Assembly: GCA_963669155.1 (NCBI GenBank)
Contig: OZ022591.1
Location: 8,143,661-8,207,660, forward strand
DNA: 64,000 bases
DNA from: Arbacia lixula
Lineage: Eukaryota; Echinodermata; Echinoidea; Arbacioida; Arbaciidae
Reading direction: 5' to 3'
In this document: positions 50,901 through 62,530 of the stretch, piece by piece
Numbering within the stretch: the first letter of the stretch is position 1
Layout of the letters: the number at the start of each line of letters is the position of its first letter
Notes under the pieces: model-generated
Seen by the model: only the letters and a program-made list of their open reading frames with translations
Database searches by the model: none
Told to the model about the DNA's origin: nothing
Made by a program: the position numbers and the translations under genes

Positions 50901-52659
50901 TATCACTTTGTTAATAAATGTTTCATATAATAATGCTAGCATTAACATTTTTATTCTTCTTAATTTCCTTTTCAACATTACACTTTAGACCCTAACTTTA
51001 AAATGTGTTCTTGCAACGTTAACTTAGTTAGATGTGACTTTCGTTCCAAACAAGCGCACTATTCTCAGACTGAGTTAACATTAAAATCTTGTAATTGCAG
51101 AAAGCAGCGAGAAATTTACTTCAGCGACCTCTTCCTCCGGCTGTAAACAAAGCTCTGATTTCATTTGTTAGGGTTTGCACATTCCACCTGCTGGAAACAA
51201 AAACAGTCTGTGGTCTAGATTTAGATCTAGGTTAGATGTGGACAAAAATGAGCACACTCGCAACGGCTAAGAATTAATATTTGCTTAGCCTAGCCCTATA
51301 GTCTCCATAGACTGCTGCAGAGCCAGAGGCATCGCTGTCATTGTCACCTACACCGCCTGCAGTAAGGCCCCGGCGTGCAAACGAGCGCTTGGACTCGTGC
51401 CATCGTGGTCAATGCGGCATTATCGTTATTCGGACTTTTGGATTAGAGCACCCACCTTAATATATTCCACCGTGTAGTAAGCTACAGCAGATCCAGTAAT
51501 GTTTTCTGGTCCCTGGTGACTCTCACTCTCAGGTATGGGCATATTAACCGGCCCATTTGGGCCATTGATGTCTACTGGATGACACGGATACGACATTTCC
51601 ATCGGCATTGGCATGGCCATAGGCATAGCTGACATCGGCATGTGAGTCATCATTTGTCTTTGCCCCGCCCCCGTTGCCATCATCATATCCATGGGCATAC
51701 CCTCCATGGGCATCATATTCATAGCTGGCATCATCATCATCGTGGAATTTCGGCAGTGTTGTCAGAATATAGAAATTAAACAATCCGCCTGTTTACGGAA
51801 AACATCACTATGCTAATTCACAGAACCAAAATAGAATAATATGAATTGTAGATCCAAAATCAGCTGCTGTCGAATGTTACGCGCATAAATCACGCGCGCG
51901 TACAGCATACGCACAGCGCGTTGACGATTTACGTATGTGTATCGCCTAGGTGACGAGGCGCGGCACGGGTGACCAATGGGGATTGGTTGCTACCCAATAT
52001 TGGCTGAAGACACAATCCATGTCTTGATAGATAGCAGGCAGGCGAGACATGATTTAGACGCAGAAAATAGATCACATGTAGCGGAAGGCGTATTTAGAAG
52101 ATTAATGAAAGCCTGCTGAATTCATGCTATGATTATTTTGTGCCCCATTCTCTTGTACTTTCATGATGATCGAAAAAATATAACTTTTCTTTTTAGGTAC
52201 GAATCATTTCCCCTAATTTCCACAGTATTAATTAAGATGACATTGACTCACCATTCCTTCAAACGGTGAGTAGCGATCGTGATTGTTGAGATCGTCTGAG
52301 ATGGCATCATCGTGGTCGGCCGCCAGCGAATGGAGGTCATCTACCTCGTCTAACAAGTCCAAATTATCTCTCGTCGTCGTCGTCCTCCTCCCGTCAATCG
52401 CTCCGTCTTGCGATCTCGGCAGAACCTTCGCTAAGTCCCGCTCTTCCTTGGCATCAAATGGGAGAGCGTACGACTTCGTGTCACTATCATCATTTTCGCA
52501 AAGACCCGCGTTGACCTCTACGTCATCGTCTTCCTCTTCGTCAATAACCTCGATTTTCACGTTCACTAGTTTCGATGTTTTAGTGGTCGGTGATGAGGGT
52601 GATGTTTTGCCATTTTCGACGGCGCAACCATTTTCGTCGTTCCGATTGTTGCTCGCCAT
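36600..52659 (-). CDS. SAMD11: SAMD11, SAND- and SAM-domain nuclear protein
   Basis: Exons read from the 5' end: 52659-52252 (uncertain join), 51740-51456 (start of this exon uncertain), 50028-49882, 49263-49087, 43123-43020, 40782-40463, 40009-39636, 39199-39114, 38524-38250, 37901-37756 and 37037-36600. From ATG 51740 they encode 783 residues with every later junction in phase. A SAND domain lies at about residues 100-200, with NKLCQGSKGQCI, TPNEFQFISGRETAKDWKRS and its KDWK core at 163-166. It is followed by a Cys-rich end (MCECDTC). A SAM domain lies at about 616-682 (WSVSDVTHFV, then HNMGLKLGPALKIR). The middle is Ser/Asn-rich and the tail is Pro/Ala/Gln-rich. Both domains match vertebrate SAMD11. 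In vertebrates SAMD11 and SAMD7 associate with Polycomb PRC1 in photoreceptors. Tail-to-tail adjacency with NOC2L supports orthology. Confidence 0.92.
37377..37490. repeat. Small hairpin element in last SAMD11 intron
   Basis: CTAACTTT with CGGTTTCAA at 37377-37398 is answered by TTGAAACGGGGAAAAGTTAG at about 37471-37490. Internal CACTATCGATA and TATCGATAGC segments also pair. It is an imperfect foldback of about 115 bp. Confidence 0.55.
41974..42029. repeat. (GA)n microsatellite
   Basis: An uninterrupted GA run of about 56 bp lies in the SAMD11 intron between the exons at 43123-43020 and 40782-40463. Confidence 0.97.
44380..44460. repeat. (CA)n microsatellite
   Basis: CACACA runs are interrupted by CTAACACA units. 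Confidence 0.95.
45033..45046. promoter_or_regulatory. E2F/YY1-like site
   Basis: AAATGGCGCCAAAA combines the YY1 core AAATGGCG with the palindromic E2F-like TTTTGGCGCC on the other strand. It lies inside the long SAMD11 intron in a CpG-richer stretch (44870-45260). It may be an internal promoter or enhancer, or may be fortuitous. Confidence 0.3.
47500..47900. repeat. Compound CT, CA and poly-C low-complexity tract
   Basis: A long pyrimidine-rich stretch contains (CT)n at 47650-47693 and 47852-47900, (AC)n at 47801-47837 and C runs near 47525 and 47747. It lies in the long SAMD11 intron. Confidence 0.95.
48671..48720 (+). pseudogene. Possible relic of a retrotransposon RNase H motif
   Basis: The plus strand reads ILPGHTEVPGNEAIK, resembling the PGHSGIPGNEAAD motif at the end of RNase H domains in some LINEs. 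It follows directly on a poly-G run, and nothing recognisable extends it on either side. A GGTTCGAACCC segment near 48795 resembles a tRNA B box, so a tRNA-derived SINE could adjoin it. The match is short and could be chance. Confidence 0.3.
48836..49015. repeat. Hairpin MITE, about 180 bp
   Basis: GGTGTTTCACCAAG at the left end pairs with CTTGGTGAAACACC at the right. The arms are nearly perfect complements and include GTTCGTAAGTTACGAACG and CTGGTGATCCCTTCTTGTGC. The loop is about 45 bp. The element ends about 70 bp from the SAND-encoding exon at 49087. Confidence 0.9.
52252..52659 (-). CDS. Candidate 5' exon of SAMD11
   Basis: This open frame of 136 codons begins at an ATG with a perfect Kozak context (ACCATGG) and ends at a strong donor (GTGAGT). 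The peptide is acidic and polar and includes NVKIEVIDEE, where VKIE fits a SUMO-acceptor motif. The exon ends in phase 0. The only AG near the start of the next exon leaves a one-base phase, so a direct join to 51740-51456 fails. It may be an alternative first exon, or a small exon may lie between. An upstream in-frame Met at 52782 also exists. Confidence 0.6.
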
Positions 52660-53113
52660 GGTCGGTGGTCGGATCCTATGACGAACTAGCCGGGTAGGGG
52701 CGGCGCTGTTTAGACCAATGGCCCGTATTCCGGGCATGGATTGGGCCGGTAAGGTCGACTGTCGCACCAGCGAAAATATCAATGTTCACTACTTAATAGT
52801 AATAGTTGAGTTGATTTGCGCAGTCCTGATTTGAAAGGAGAGAAAGAAACAAAAGAAACATTGGAAATGGTTTGCAAGCGTTATAAAACATCTCCTAGAT
52901 GCTACATTTGATATGATCGACTTGAGTGGATTAAAGAACATCACGGGAAGTAGGACTTCGGTGCGAATAAGGCAGAGAGAGAAGGAAGATAAATAGTCAT
53001 ATTGATGGAAGGGGAGGCAGGCCGAGACAGATAAAGAATGTAAAGCAGCAAAAGACAAGATACAGTAGAATGTATAGAGTCGTCCGGATGGTCCAAGTAA
53101 GAACCGACTGGAG

Positions 53114-53218
53114 GTGTGTGTGCGTGTTCGTGTGCGTGTACGTGTGTGTACGTGCGTTTGTGTATCTGTGTGTGTGTGTGTATTGTGTGTGTGCAGTGTG
53201 TGCGTGTGTGTGTGTGGA
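53114..53218. repeat. (GT)n microsatellite
   Basis: GT-rich repeats are interrupted by GC and TA steps. The open frames through them are Val/Cys- or His/Thr-rich and have no meaning. Confidence 0.95.
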
Positions 53219-53951
53219 AGGTGGAAAAGGAGGGGGGCGCATTTCCCCGATAATACCCTGCCTGCATCCCGTTATGACACGTATAGCTCGCAGTCCACTG
53301 TCATATTGGCCATTGGCTTGCGGGATCTCTGTCAAGTTTGTGGGGAATTTGGAATTAGGAATTACACTGATCATAGCCTACACTATTCTACAGGGACCTT
53401 AATGGCTTTGGTCGAAACCATTAAATCTCGTTTTACATGTTTCAAGGACTGGTGTCTGATGGTTTTTGAAATCATGGTCAAGTGTATCACTATTATTCAA
53501 AGTATAGTGTCTCATTACACTGTGTATCAGTGCAATGCGTATCAATACCCCCCCCCCCCCCGCATACACACACATACACACACGCGCACACATACACGCA
53601 CATTCCCTAATAAAGGGAGAGAAAATCAGATATTTTCTTCCAATGTTTGAAAGTTAAAGTTAACTCACCACTACCACTGCACCACACCCTATCACCGTCA
53701 CTACCACTGCATCACGCCCCATCACCGCCACTGCCACTGTGCTATACCCCTGTACCACATTCAACGTGTTCACACCCCCTGCCACCAATGCACCGCACCT
53801 CACCACCATCGCACCCCAAGTCACCTCATCCTCACCAATACAACTACTAATACTATACCACCACGCCCCATCACCACACTACCACTTCCACTATACCATG
53901 TCACCGCATCACCACCACCACCACTACCATTATACCACCGCCTCCGACCTT

Positions 53952-54038
53952 TTAACCTTAATGTGCTTGCGGATTGTGTCACAATCAATACACCCAAATG
54001 CCACAGAGCATCATTTTGTATGGCATGCAAATGGTTAA
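53952..54038 (+). mobile_element. TTAA-type MITE, copy E
   Basis: The copy has exact TTAA at both ends, left end TTAACCTTAATGTGC and right end TGGCATGCAAATGGTTAA. The internal block CAATACACCCAAATGCCACA matches the family. Confidence 0.75.
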
Positions 54039-54779
54039 CGTTATAATACTTCAAACCATTGGGATATTTAAGGGTGGAGGCCAACACTTACCAAAGAGCA
54101 CATGATGCGTCATTTGGTATATATATCTTCCAAAATATATGAATGCTTTCTACGAGAAGTAATATAAAATGACCCCTGTTGCGTAACACTTACTATTGTA
54201 ACTTCTCTTCCAATTGCAACTTCTATGGGAACTTTGCATTTGATTGCCTGTCGAGTGGTGTTACCATGGTAGTTACGGTAGGGAGGGGGCGCTCCCTGTA
54301 GGGTCGTTGTTCGCGCTTGGTCTTTCACGAAAAGCGGGGGTGCACTGGGGGCGGATGAAAGAAAAAATACTGCGTGACGCCCGCTCTGTTGGACTTATCG
54401 TGCCACAACTCGTGTGTCCCACGCCAGCGGAAGCTTCATTAGGAAGTAGCGGAAACAGACGGAAACTTGGTCAGCCCATGTCAGCAGTCGGGTCATGTGC
54501 CACGTACGGGGCTGCTTGATGTAGAGGCTACACGGGAAATTCACGGCTACACGGAACACAGCGACGATGCATCATGGTGGGCAGAACATTGTACCAACAC
54601 CAGATTCTTATTAAAAGCAACAAGACTAGGAACATTTACGCGAAAGTTCATCCGTCATTTTCCCGTCTAAAAACTTAAAGTCTCTCTTTCAGAGTTCCCT
54701 TTTCTTTTACTGTATACATGTTAAAACACTCACACACACGGAATGCATAGGAACATACACAATCATGTACTTAAATACA

Positions 54780-54914
54780 CACACCAATCCTGACACACAC
54801 ACACACACACACACACATACACACACAAAAAAAAAAACACGAAGGAAGATATAGCGTCCTATTTTCATTCACTGCTTTTCTATTTCATTGGTTCTCTCTC
54901 TCTCTCTCTCTCTT

Positions 54915-54967
<53 letters not shown>

Positions 54968-54970
54968 TCT
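54780..54970. repeat. (CA)n and (CT)n microsatellites
   Basis: A CA run at 54795-54828 is followed by CT runs from 54893 to 54965. Confidence 0.95.
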
Positions 54971-55347
54971 TTCCGTCCCTCTTTTAATCTCTCCGAAACA
55001 TGTTACAATGTAATAGATAACAGAAAAATGATTAACTTCTAAAGAATAATTACATCCACGCAGTGCTTTGCAGGAACGAAGAGGAAATAATCCGCTGTTA
55101 CTTAAAATGATTCGGGCCTTCCCTCACGTTTTGCAATCATAAATGACAATATTCAATTATAAATACGATTAGGAAAGAACTAACAGTCATGACAGTTTCG
55201 AGCCTGCACATTGAAATCGACACATGCTAGTATTGTTACCACGTTAAATTTCCCCTTAAGATGTGTTTATACACACATATCATTTCTTTGCTCATTTACA
55301 GAATGTTACTAACGAAAGGGAAAATGGAAAGCGGAAAGAGGCAGTTA

Positions 55348-55396
55348 GAGGGAGAGAGAGAGAGAGAGAGAGATAGAGTAAGAGGGAGGGAGAGAA

Positions 55397-55448
<52 letters not shown>
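55348..55448. repeat. (GA)n microsatellite
   Basis: GA repeats with short GGGA interruptions, about 100 bp. Confidence 0.95.
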
Positions 55449-55451
<3 letters not shown>

Positions 55452-56329
55452 TTAAATAGACGTACACATTGGTCAGCACTCACCCGCAATTAGTTTTTCC
55501 GTGAAGTCGCGTGTCGTCCTAGTCGTAATTGACTATTCAAATAACTTTTTTGCTTCGGAACATTGCTGTCGCAGAAACTTTAAGTTACACTCCGCCTTCA
55601 AAAGGGGGTCGCAAACTACTAGTGCGTACCAAATCAATGTGAAGAAACCAGAAACATGCAACCATGCAGGCCCACGCGAATCTGTAGGCCTGCAGTCGCG
55701 GGGAGTCTAATCGTTCCCGTTTGTGTACGTGGTTTGGCACCTCCGAGTTCGTCAGGCAGTGTCGTAGGCACGTCGCCGTTGCTCTATCTGCCTGTCTCTC
55801 CCTCTCGCTGATTCGCTATAGTCGTAATCTGCCAGGCACACGGTATGCCAGCGTAGCTCACCACCGACGCCGGATGTGAGTCCGTGCGGGCGAAACAGGC
55901 GTTGCGATAGGGATACGGGGTAGCCTGATGGACGAAGGACCCCTATACTAGAAAGGCAGGGGCGCTCAGGGGATTTTCCCGCGCCCCCGCCCCCCCAAAC
56001 CTGCCCCGCCCCGCTCCCGTCAGGGCCTCCGCCCCCGCCCTCGCCCCGCCAACCGCTCCCTGTTATTTTCAAGTCCCATACGCACTGAAAAAGGGGGGGG
56101 GGGGGGGGGTCATGGGAGAGGCACCCACTCCGGCTCCCTATCTGGACAATACTACGCCGGTCTGAAATCATATTTGTTTTGTTACTAAGAAGCACCCCCT
56201 TCCCAATCAGATTATTCGACAACCAGTGCCAATTGCATCGCCTTACCATCACCAGCAACACCATTCTTAAAACATACCGGCTACGTTGATTTCACCCTTT
56301 TATCCAACCGACAACCAAATAAAAGATAA

Positions 56330-56400
56330 GAAGAGAGAGGGGAGTGAGAGACAGAGAGATCGAGACAGAGAGATCGATACAGAAAGAAATGCGCTAAGAC

Positions 56401-56433
<33 letters not shown>

Positions 56434-56563
56434 AGGGGGCGGAGAAAGGGAGAGACATAGTGGAAGAGAGACACACAGAGAAAGGGAGGGAGACCGAAAA
56501 GAGAGAGAGAAAGAGAGACAGACAGAGAGAGACAGAGAGAGAGGGAGAGAAAGGAAGGGAGAC

Positions 56564-56615
<52 letters not shown>

Positions 56616-56650
56616 AAGAAAGAAAGAAAGAAAGGAAGAAAGACAAAACG
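56330..56650. repeat. Purine-rich (GA)n tract
   Basis: A 320-bp GA-rich tract with CAGAGA variants, ending in (GAAA)n. The long open frames through it on both strands are artefacts of the repeat. Confidence 0.95.
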
Positions 56651-57473
56651 ACAGCGCGCGAGGGGTGAGCACGAGTAGGGGAACCGGTCGCCCCGTCGGG
56701 GGCTTGCCGAGGCTCGATAAGGCCATATAGATAATACCAGGTTTCCGCTGCCCGTGCGACGCCTTGACGTCAGCTAGGCGAGGCCGGCTTCCGTCGGGGG
56801 GAGCTGCGCGAGGACGCGGGGGCTCGGTCGCGCGGGCCTCGGGTCGGACGAAGTAGGTTAGCCAAATCGACAGGAATGCCACAAAATATCTTAAGAAGAG
56901 TTTTCATACATCAAATCACTACTTTGTAAGATGTATATAAGCGTTACCGAGACAGAAACAGCGTATACCGGTATACTTGTTTTAATTGTTTAAAATCGGA
57001 ATTTGATCATCACTTACGCCAATGGTGTTTCTTTGCTTCTTTGTTAATTCTCTTGACCTAGAGGTACCAACTCGTAATGGCCCGTGCACTAGTTGAAATT
57101 GATTAAAGAATATAATTTTGGTATTCATTGTACTCTCTACGTTAGTTTGCAGAACAGGACGCGTTCTCTTCTGGAGCTGTTGTATTGGCTCAACGATGAA
57201 CGGTGTAAAAGTAAATAGAAACAACAAGAGTTATGGAGCCATATACATTCAGAATGGTAAACCTGATTGCGTCAAATTGACGAACGTCTGCACTCACGTT
57301 ACTCGTCATTTCTTTAACATTTGGAACGTGCAATTCCATGCGCTAAAATTAACAATCTCCATAAAATCTTTGAAGTGCTCTTAGAAAGGTCTGACGTAAT
57401 AACACCGTCATCGCGTTTTATAACGCACGGAATTTTAAGGGCTCACATTAGGGCTATGGATCCGCCCCCCTCC

Positions 57474-57546
57474 ACACACACACAGACACAGACACACACA
57501 CACACACAGACACACACACACACACACACAGACACACACACACACA

Positions 57547-57575
<29 letters not shown>
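57474..57575. repeat. (CA)n microsatellite
   Basis: A CA repeat with regular CAGACA interruptions, about 100 bp. Confidence 0.95.
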
Positions 57576-57578
<3 letters not shown>

Positions 57579-59941
57579 TTTCAGTGCCTTTAACAATAAC
57601 GCATCGACTTTGCAAACTACGCAGTTACAATCCAGGGAGCACTCTCGCAATTATTGTCGAGACACTAACGTCCAGGGGCGTCAACGGGATTGTTTCGATA
57701 CCATTGTGTGTGCTTTCGGGAGTGGGGGAGGGGGGGGGGGGGTGGGCGAGTGTTCATCGGAAACTATCAAAAACGTGAAAGAGGGAGACTCCGGTCGTGG
57801 GGACAATGTAGGCTAATTAGGTTGATATACGTTAAATCTTACAATCATGTTCCCTTAATAACGGAAATCTCCCCTGAGGGATGGTGGTGGTGAATCGAGG
57901 GGGCGGGGTGGTGGAGAGTGTGTATGACGTCGATATTTTCACGCTGCGGCGAAGCGGCAAAATTGATCCATGTAGCTAGTAGTAATATTAATACTGAGGT
58001 AGCCAGTCGCTGAAGAAACGTACCCAATGTGGACGGCCCCATAGGGTTTCATTAGGAGAATCCGCATTGGTAAACCATTACGACATAGTGTGAAGGAAAC
58101 TTTATGCGGCAATTGCGTTGCTGTCGCTCTTGTTTATGCAATTTTTATTTGAACACTTGAATCAACGCTGGTCACAAAGAAGTCACTCAACTATTGACAG
58201 CAAGATTAGCGGTCATGGAATATTTTCTTGATTTTTCTGACAAAACACTTCTGCTCCCTTCCTGTCCGATACCTAACACATTATCGGACAACTTTCGGAG
58301 CTGTTAAAGTAGCATACTTTAAAATGAAGTGTTTACTTACACTATATTGTCATGAAATGACATGCTCATCAAGAAATAGTTTCATTTTACGAGCCAAATT
58401 CAAGAAGGATGTTTAAGACCCCACTTCACTTCTTAATTAAGAGCAGGGAGCCTGTATTGGAAAAAGGGGGGGGTGGGGGGGGTGGGGGGGGGGGGAATGA
58501 TACCGACCCCTCCGTAGTCAGCTTTTGATGTTGTGAGTGACATACAAAATGATGATAGTTGAGTGAATAACTTTCAGAGCTGCTTGGTCGTCCCTTCCTG
58601 ACGGGAGAGTGTTAGCTTTATGTCTACCCCGCTAGCTGCCGACGAGGTGACGAGTGTCGGTGATGACATGGTGCCGATGAGTGGACGGGTGGATAGGCGG
58701 GAGACCACGACTCATCTCACCCCCTCCTTACCCCTATACCCCCATGTCGCATGGTGACGACCGTGAGGGGTTAATTAAGGTATTAACTTCCCCCTTCTTT
58801 ACTTGTTTAGTACGCGATCGGAGAGGAAAAGGTCGAAAATGACGTGTAGACGGGGGAAAACATCGTAGCGACGAGTTTGTGGCCTGCAAATGTCAGCGGC
58901 AGTGATCTGTCACCTCATCCTCCGGCACGTTGCGGAGACACATACTGCTGATTCATAGCCTGGTAACTAAGGCCCGACCACACTGCCGATCCGTCCAGGA
59001 CGCGACTGATAAGACAAGATTTGTATCAGTTGCGTTGTGGACTGAATTTTGGTAATGTCTTAAAACATTTTGAAGACTCAACTAACCTTTGATTTTTGAC
59101 CTTTAGTCTTTGACTGTGGTCGAAATTGACCCAAAAATTACACATTCTTTCAAAATCACCACACTATGAAATAAAACGTTTAATGAATACTTTGTACACC
59201 AAGGAACAAAATGGATTTTGGACAAGGACGCAGCATCCAATGCACTAATCATGGGGCAGGTGAGAGAGTAGATTTCAGGACAAAATTAATTAAGGAATTT
59301 GATTGCCTTAGTCATTATCATCATGCTGAGCTCAAATTTCGAGGTGATTCGGAAAAGTTTGGGCCTATTGACGCTCTGACTCGGGTCTTTGTTCTTGAAT
59401 CGCCAGATATTTAAAAATATTTAAAAGATCTTCGTATTTTGTTATAAATTGTTTAGGGACATCTTGTCAAGGCAAGGGGAAATTTGTCAGCACACGACCC
59501 ATTTGTCGGCAGAAGAAGAGGGTTTTTTGTTAAAACTTGTAATATTTGTGCCGACAAAATTGTCATATTGCCGGCAGAATGTTTCGCCGTGTACTTACAA
59601 ACTTATCTTAAAGCCATTATTGGGGGTGGGAAGAGGGGGGGGGGGGGGCCGAGGTGTCCTACCCCCTTCCGGCTAAGCTACGCTTGTGATATGAGTGAGG
59701 GGAGGGTTATCCACATCATTCCTCTGTTACTTATCACTATGAAGGTTATAAGAGCTGGGAAAGAGAATGGTCGCGACAGCTGCGATATGAACTCAAGGTA
59801 TACGTGGTATAATTATTTATAACTCCTCCGTGTATTAACCAAGCCAGGAATTGTTGACACCACTGCCGCCGCCGTCGCCGCCGGATGAACCGGCGAGACA
59901 AGACCCATCCACACGGCTCGGGTTGGCTGAATCCCGCTGCC

Positions 59942-60032
59942 TTAAGCCACTGTGTGTCAGACGAACTACTGCTCAATGGGTTTTGTATGCATTACATGTC
60001 ACAATAATGCATCAATAAAAATAAAGGGTTAA
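59942..60032 (-). mobile_element. TTAA-type MITE, copy F (reverse orientation)
   Basis: On the minus strand the copy begins TTAACCCTTTATTTTTATTG and ends with CTGACACACAGTGGCTTAA. It contains TAATGCATACAAAACCCATT, which aligns with the family core. TTAA is present at both ends. Confidence 0.65.
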
Positions 60033-61564
60033 AGGGACGAACGATCACTCTACTGTCTAAATACCGATCACTGAAAACGACTGGTTGACCGCAGCTGGTC
60101 GGAATTATCACAGTATTAAAGTAAGTGGCTACCACGTTCGCTGGTCCAAACTACTATGGACTCTGCGTCATAGCGTGGATACCAGCAAATCAGGTAGGAC
60201 TTAGCTCCACGGAACTAGAAGAAAGTGCTTAGCTCACGAAGGGCAAACTTCGGCTCCTTTTAAAGAAGGTTTATTGGCGTTTGTCCAGACACACATACGT
60301 GAACTCTTGGATTGTATGATTTACACTCTAGTACAGTGTTAAAGTGGCATCGGGGAGACAAACGGCATTTGTTTCATGCCGTGATTACTAATAATCAATT
60401 CATCGATCAATCAATTAAATCAACCAATCAATTATTAGTATGTCAATCACTCATTCATTCAGCAAATCCGTAAAGCTACGTGTTCCACCTTAAACCGATC
60501 AATCAATACCATCGATTCAAACATAACCATGTCACGATCGCTAAAAATAATCAATCAGACAATACATCAATCAATTTAATCGACCAGTAAAAGAGTTAGT
60601 AAATCAATCAATCAATAAACCGGCGATCCGCAATCCATAATCAATGACATCAATGAAGACATAACGGTAATAAAAGTTTGCTCGTCAATATCCCTGCTAA
60701 GGGTCTGCCTTTAAGACTAGCCCAAGATGCACTTGACCTGGCAATTCAAGAACCCTGGGAACTTATTGAACATGGTTAAAGAGCACTTACATCCTATTTT
60801 CAGGGATATCCATGCGTTGAAGTGTATGGCTAATAACAACAATATTATCGAGACATATTTTTCATGAATATTTAACTGGCATATATACAGGAAGAGCGAA
60901 CACTATCAACAAAGCAATCTTCAAAGATGCGAATTTTATTTAGGCATATGCTTTTTGTCAATCAAGACCTCGTGTTATGATAATATAAAGAAGAGGCAAT
61001 GGGGGTACAGCGGCGAAGTTGATGTAAGTGACTGTTTAACCATATTTACCAATATAGATCTACATAATTATGATAACTAGAACTGGTATAATCTTGTGAG
61101 TGTCAAAAATCCCACCTATCATGTTAAATTATATTATACGAGTATCTCACTTGATCGTGACAGGCTATAATAATACCTAGTTTATAGTTTTGAGGTGTAT
61201 AAGCCCTTGTATCGCTCGCCCGGCCGTCAGAAGTAGCCGAAACGCGCTGGTTTCTGGCGGGGCTGCAGCACGACCGACCGGGGTCTCGACGCGAAAATGC
61301 GCCACATCCGCCGGCGACGTAACAAGCCGTGTCGCTAGCTGAGTCACCGGGAAGGAGGGGTCAGATATTTACACACAAAATGATAAAAAATAGTACTGTT
61401 CGGTGTTGATTTCTCTTCTATTGTAGCTTATGTTGAAAGGACGAGAAGACGGATTAGGTGTGAGAAGTCGTTTCAGAAGGGGTAGGGGTGTCGCTTCCCT
61501 CTCTGGATTAGAAAAAAATTATGTAGGTCACTTTTTGATTTGACCATCTTTCCCTTCTTTTCTT

Positions 61565-61587
61565 CCTTTCTCTCTCTCTCTCTCTCT

Positions 61588-61661
<74 letters not shown>

Positions 61662-61833
61662 CGCACTCATGCATATACCCTTACCCCAGAGTCATGATGG
61701 CTCTGCCTCCCCCACCCCCATACACACACATTTTCAATCTTTTAATGTCTATATCTCTCTCTCTTCTAACAACCTCTCCTGATCTCTCTCTCACACAACC
61801 CACACCCCCTCCCTCTCCCCCTCTCTCCCCCTC

Positions 61834-61886
<53 letters not shown>

Positions 61887-61890
61887 CTTC
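61565..61890. repeat. (CT)n microsatellites
   Basis: Long CT runs at 61568-61658 and 61838-61884 are separated by a C-rich spacer. Confidence 0.95.
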
Positions 61891-62530
61891 TTTCCTTCAC
61901 TCTCCATTACTCTATCACAATTCCTCACACCCTTTCTCAACTTGACTTTCACCTTTCCTCTGTGCGTGCTCTCGACAACAAATTAGCGTCAAACTAAGTC
62001 AATCGTGTACATGGATACCCCACCTGTCCTCATCCTCTTATCCTGCCTGCCCACTGCTAGCCTGGCTCCAGGCTGATGGGCATTTTCAATCCAAACTACA
62101 ATATTCAATAAACGGGTCTGGCTGCAGTAGACTAATCATTCTCACTTCCTTCTCCAGCTCGCATGTAAGACGGACCTAGAAAAAGGGAGAATGCTACTGT
62201 AACTAGTCTTACAGTACTAGACTCTAGTTTTCAGTTAGGATCGTTAATGTCAAACAGTGTGGAATCTAGGCAACTCCATGACATCAACATGATACACGAG
62301 AATCAATACAGTCTATGCATCATTGCATATTTTTTTTTTTTTACAGCTGACGGACCAGATAAAACTATTTTACTTCACAAATCACTTTTAGATAATCATC
62401 CTTATAATGTAAAGGTAAGTAGGACAAGGATAAAAAAAAAGCTGCCTCATGAAGATGTACAGAGTTTAATAAGAAAATAAATGGATATGATATTTTGATT
62501 TAGCTTTATCAGATACGAAGATTTCTCGCA

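Noticed and set aside
51544..51783. Alternative minus-strand frame (Asp/Ala/Gly/Tyr-rich) through the Met-rich exon
   Set aside because: It stops at 51544 before the strong donor and cannot reach the SAND exons. The Met-rich frame continues in phase.
55752..56264. 170-codon minus-strand open frame
   Set aside because: It passes through C-rich and poly-G sequence, with no domain, no splice context and an unlikely Gly/Pro composition.
56281..56882. Long open frames on both strands rich in Ser/Leu or Arg/Glu
   Set aside because: They are translations of (GA)n and (CT)n tracts with no coding signature.
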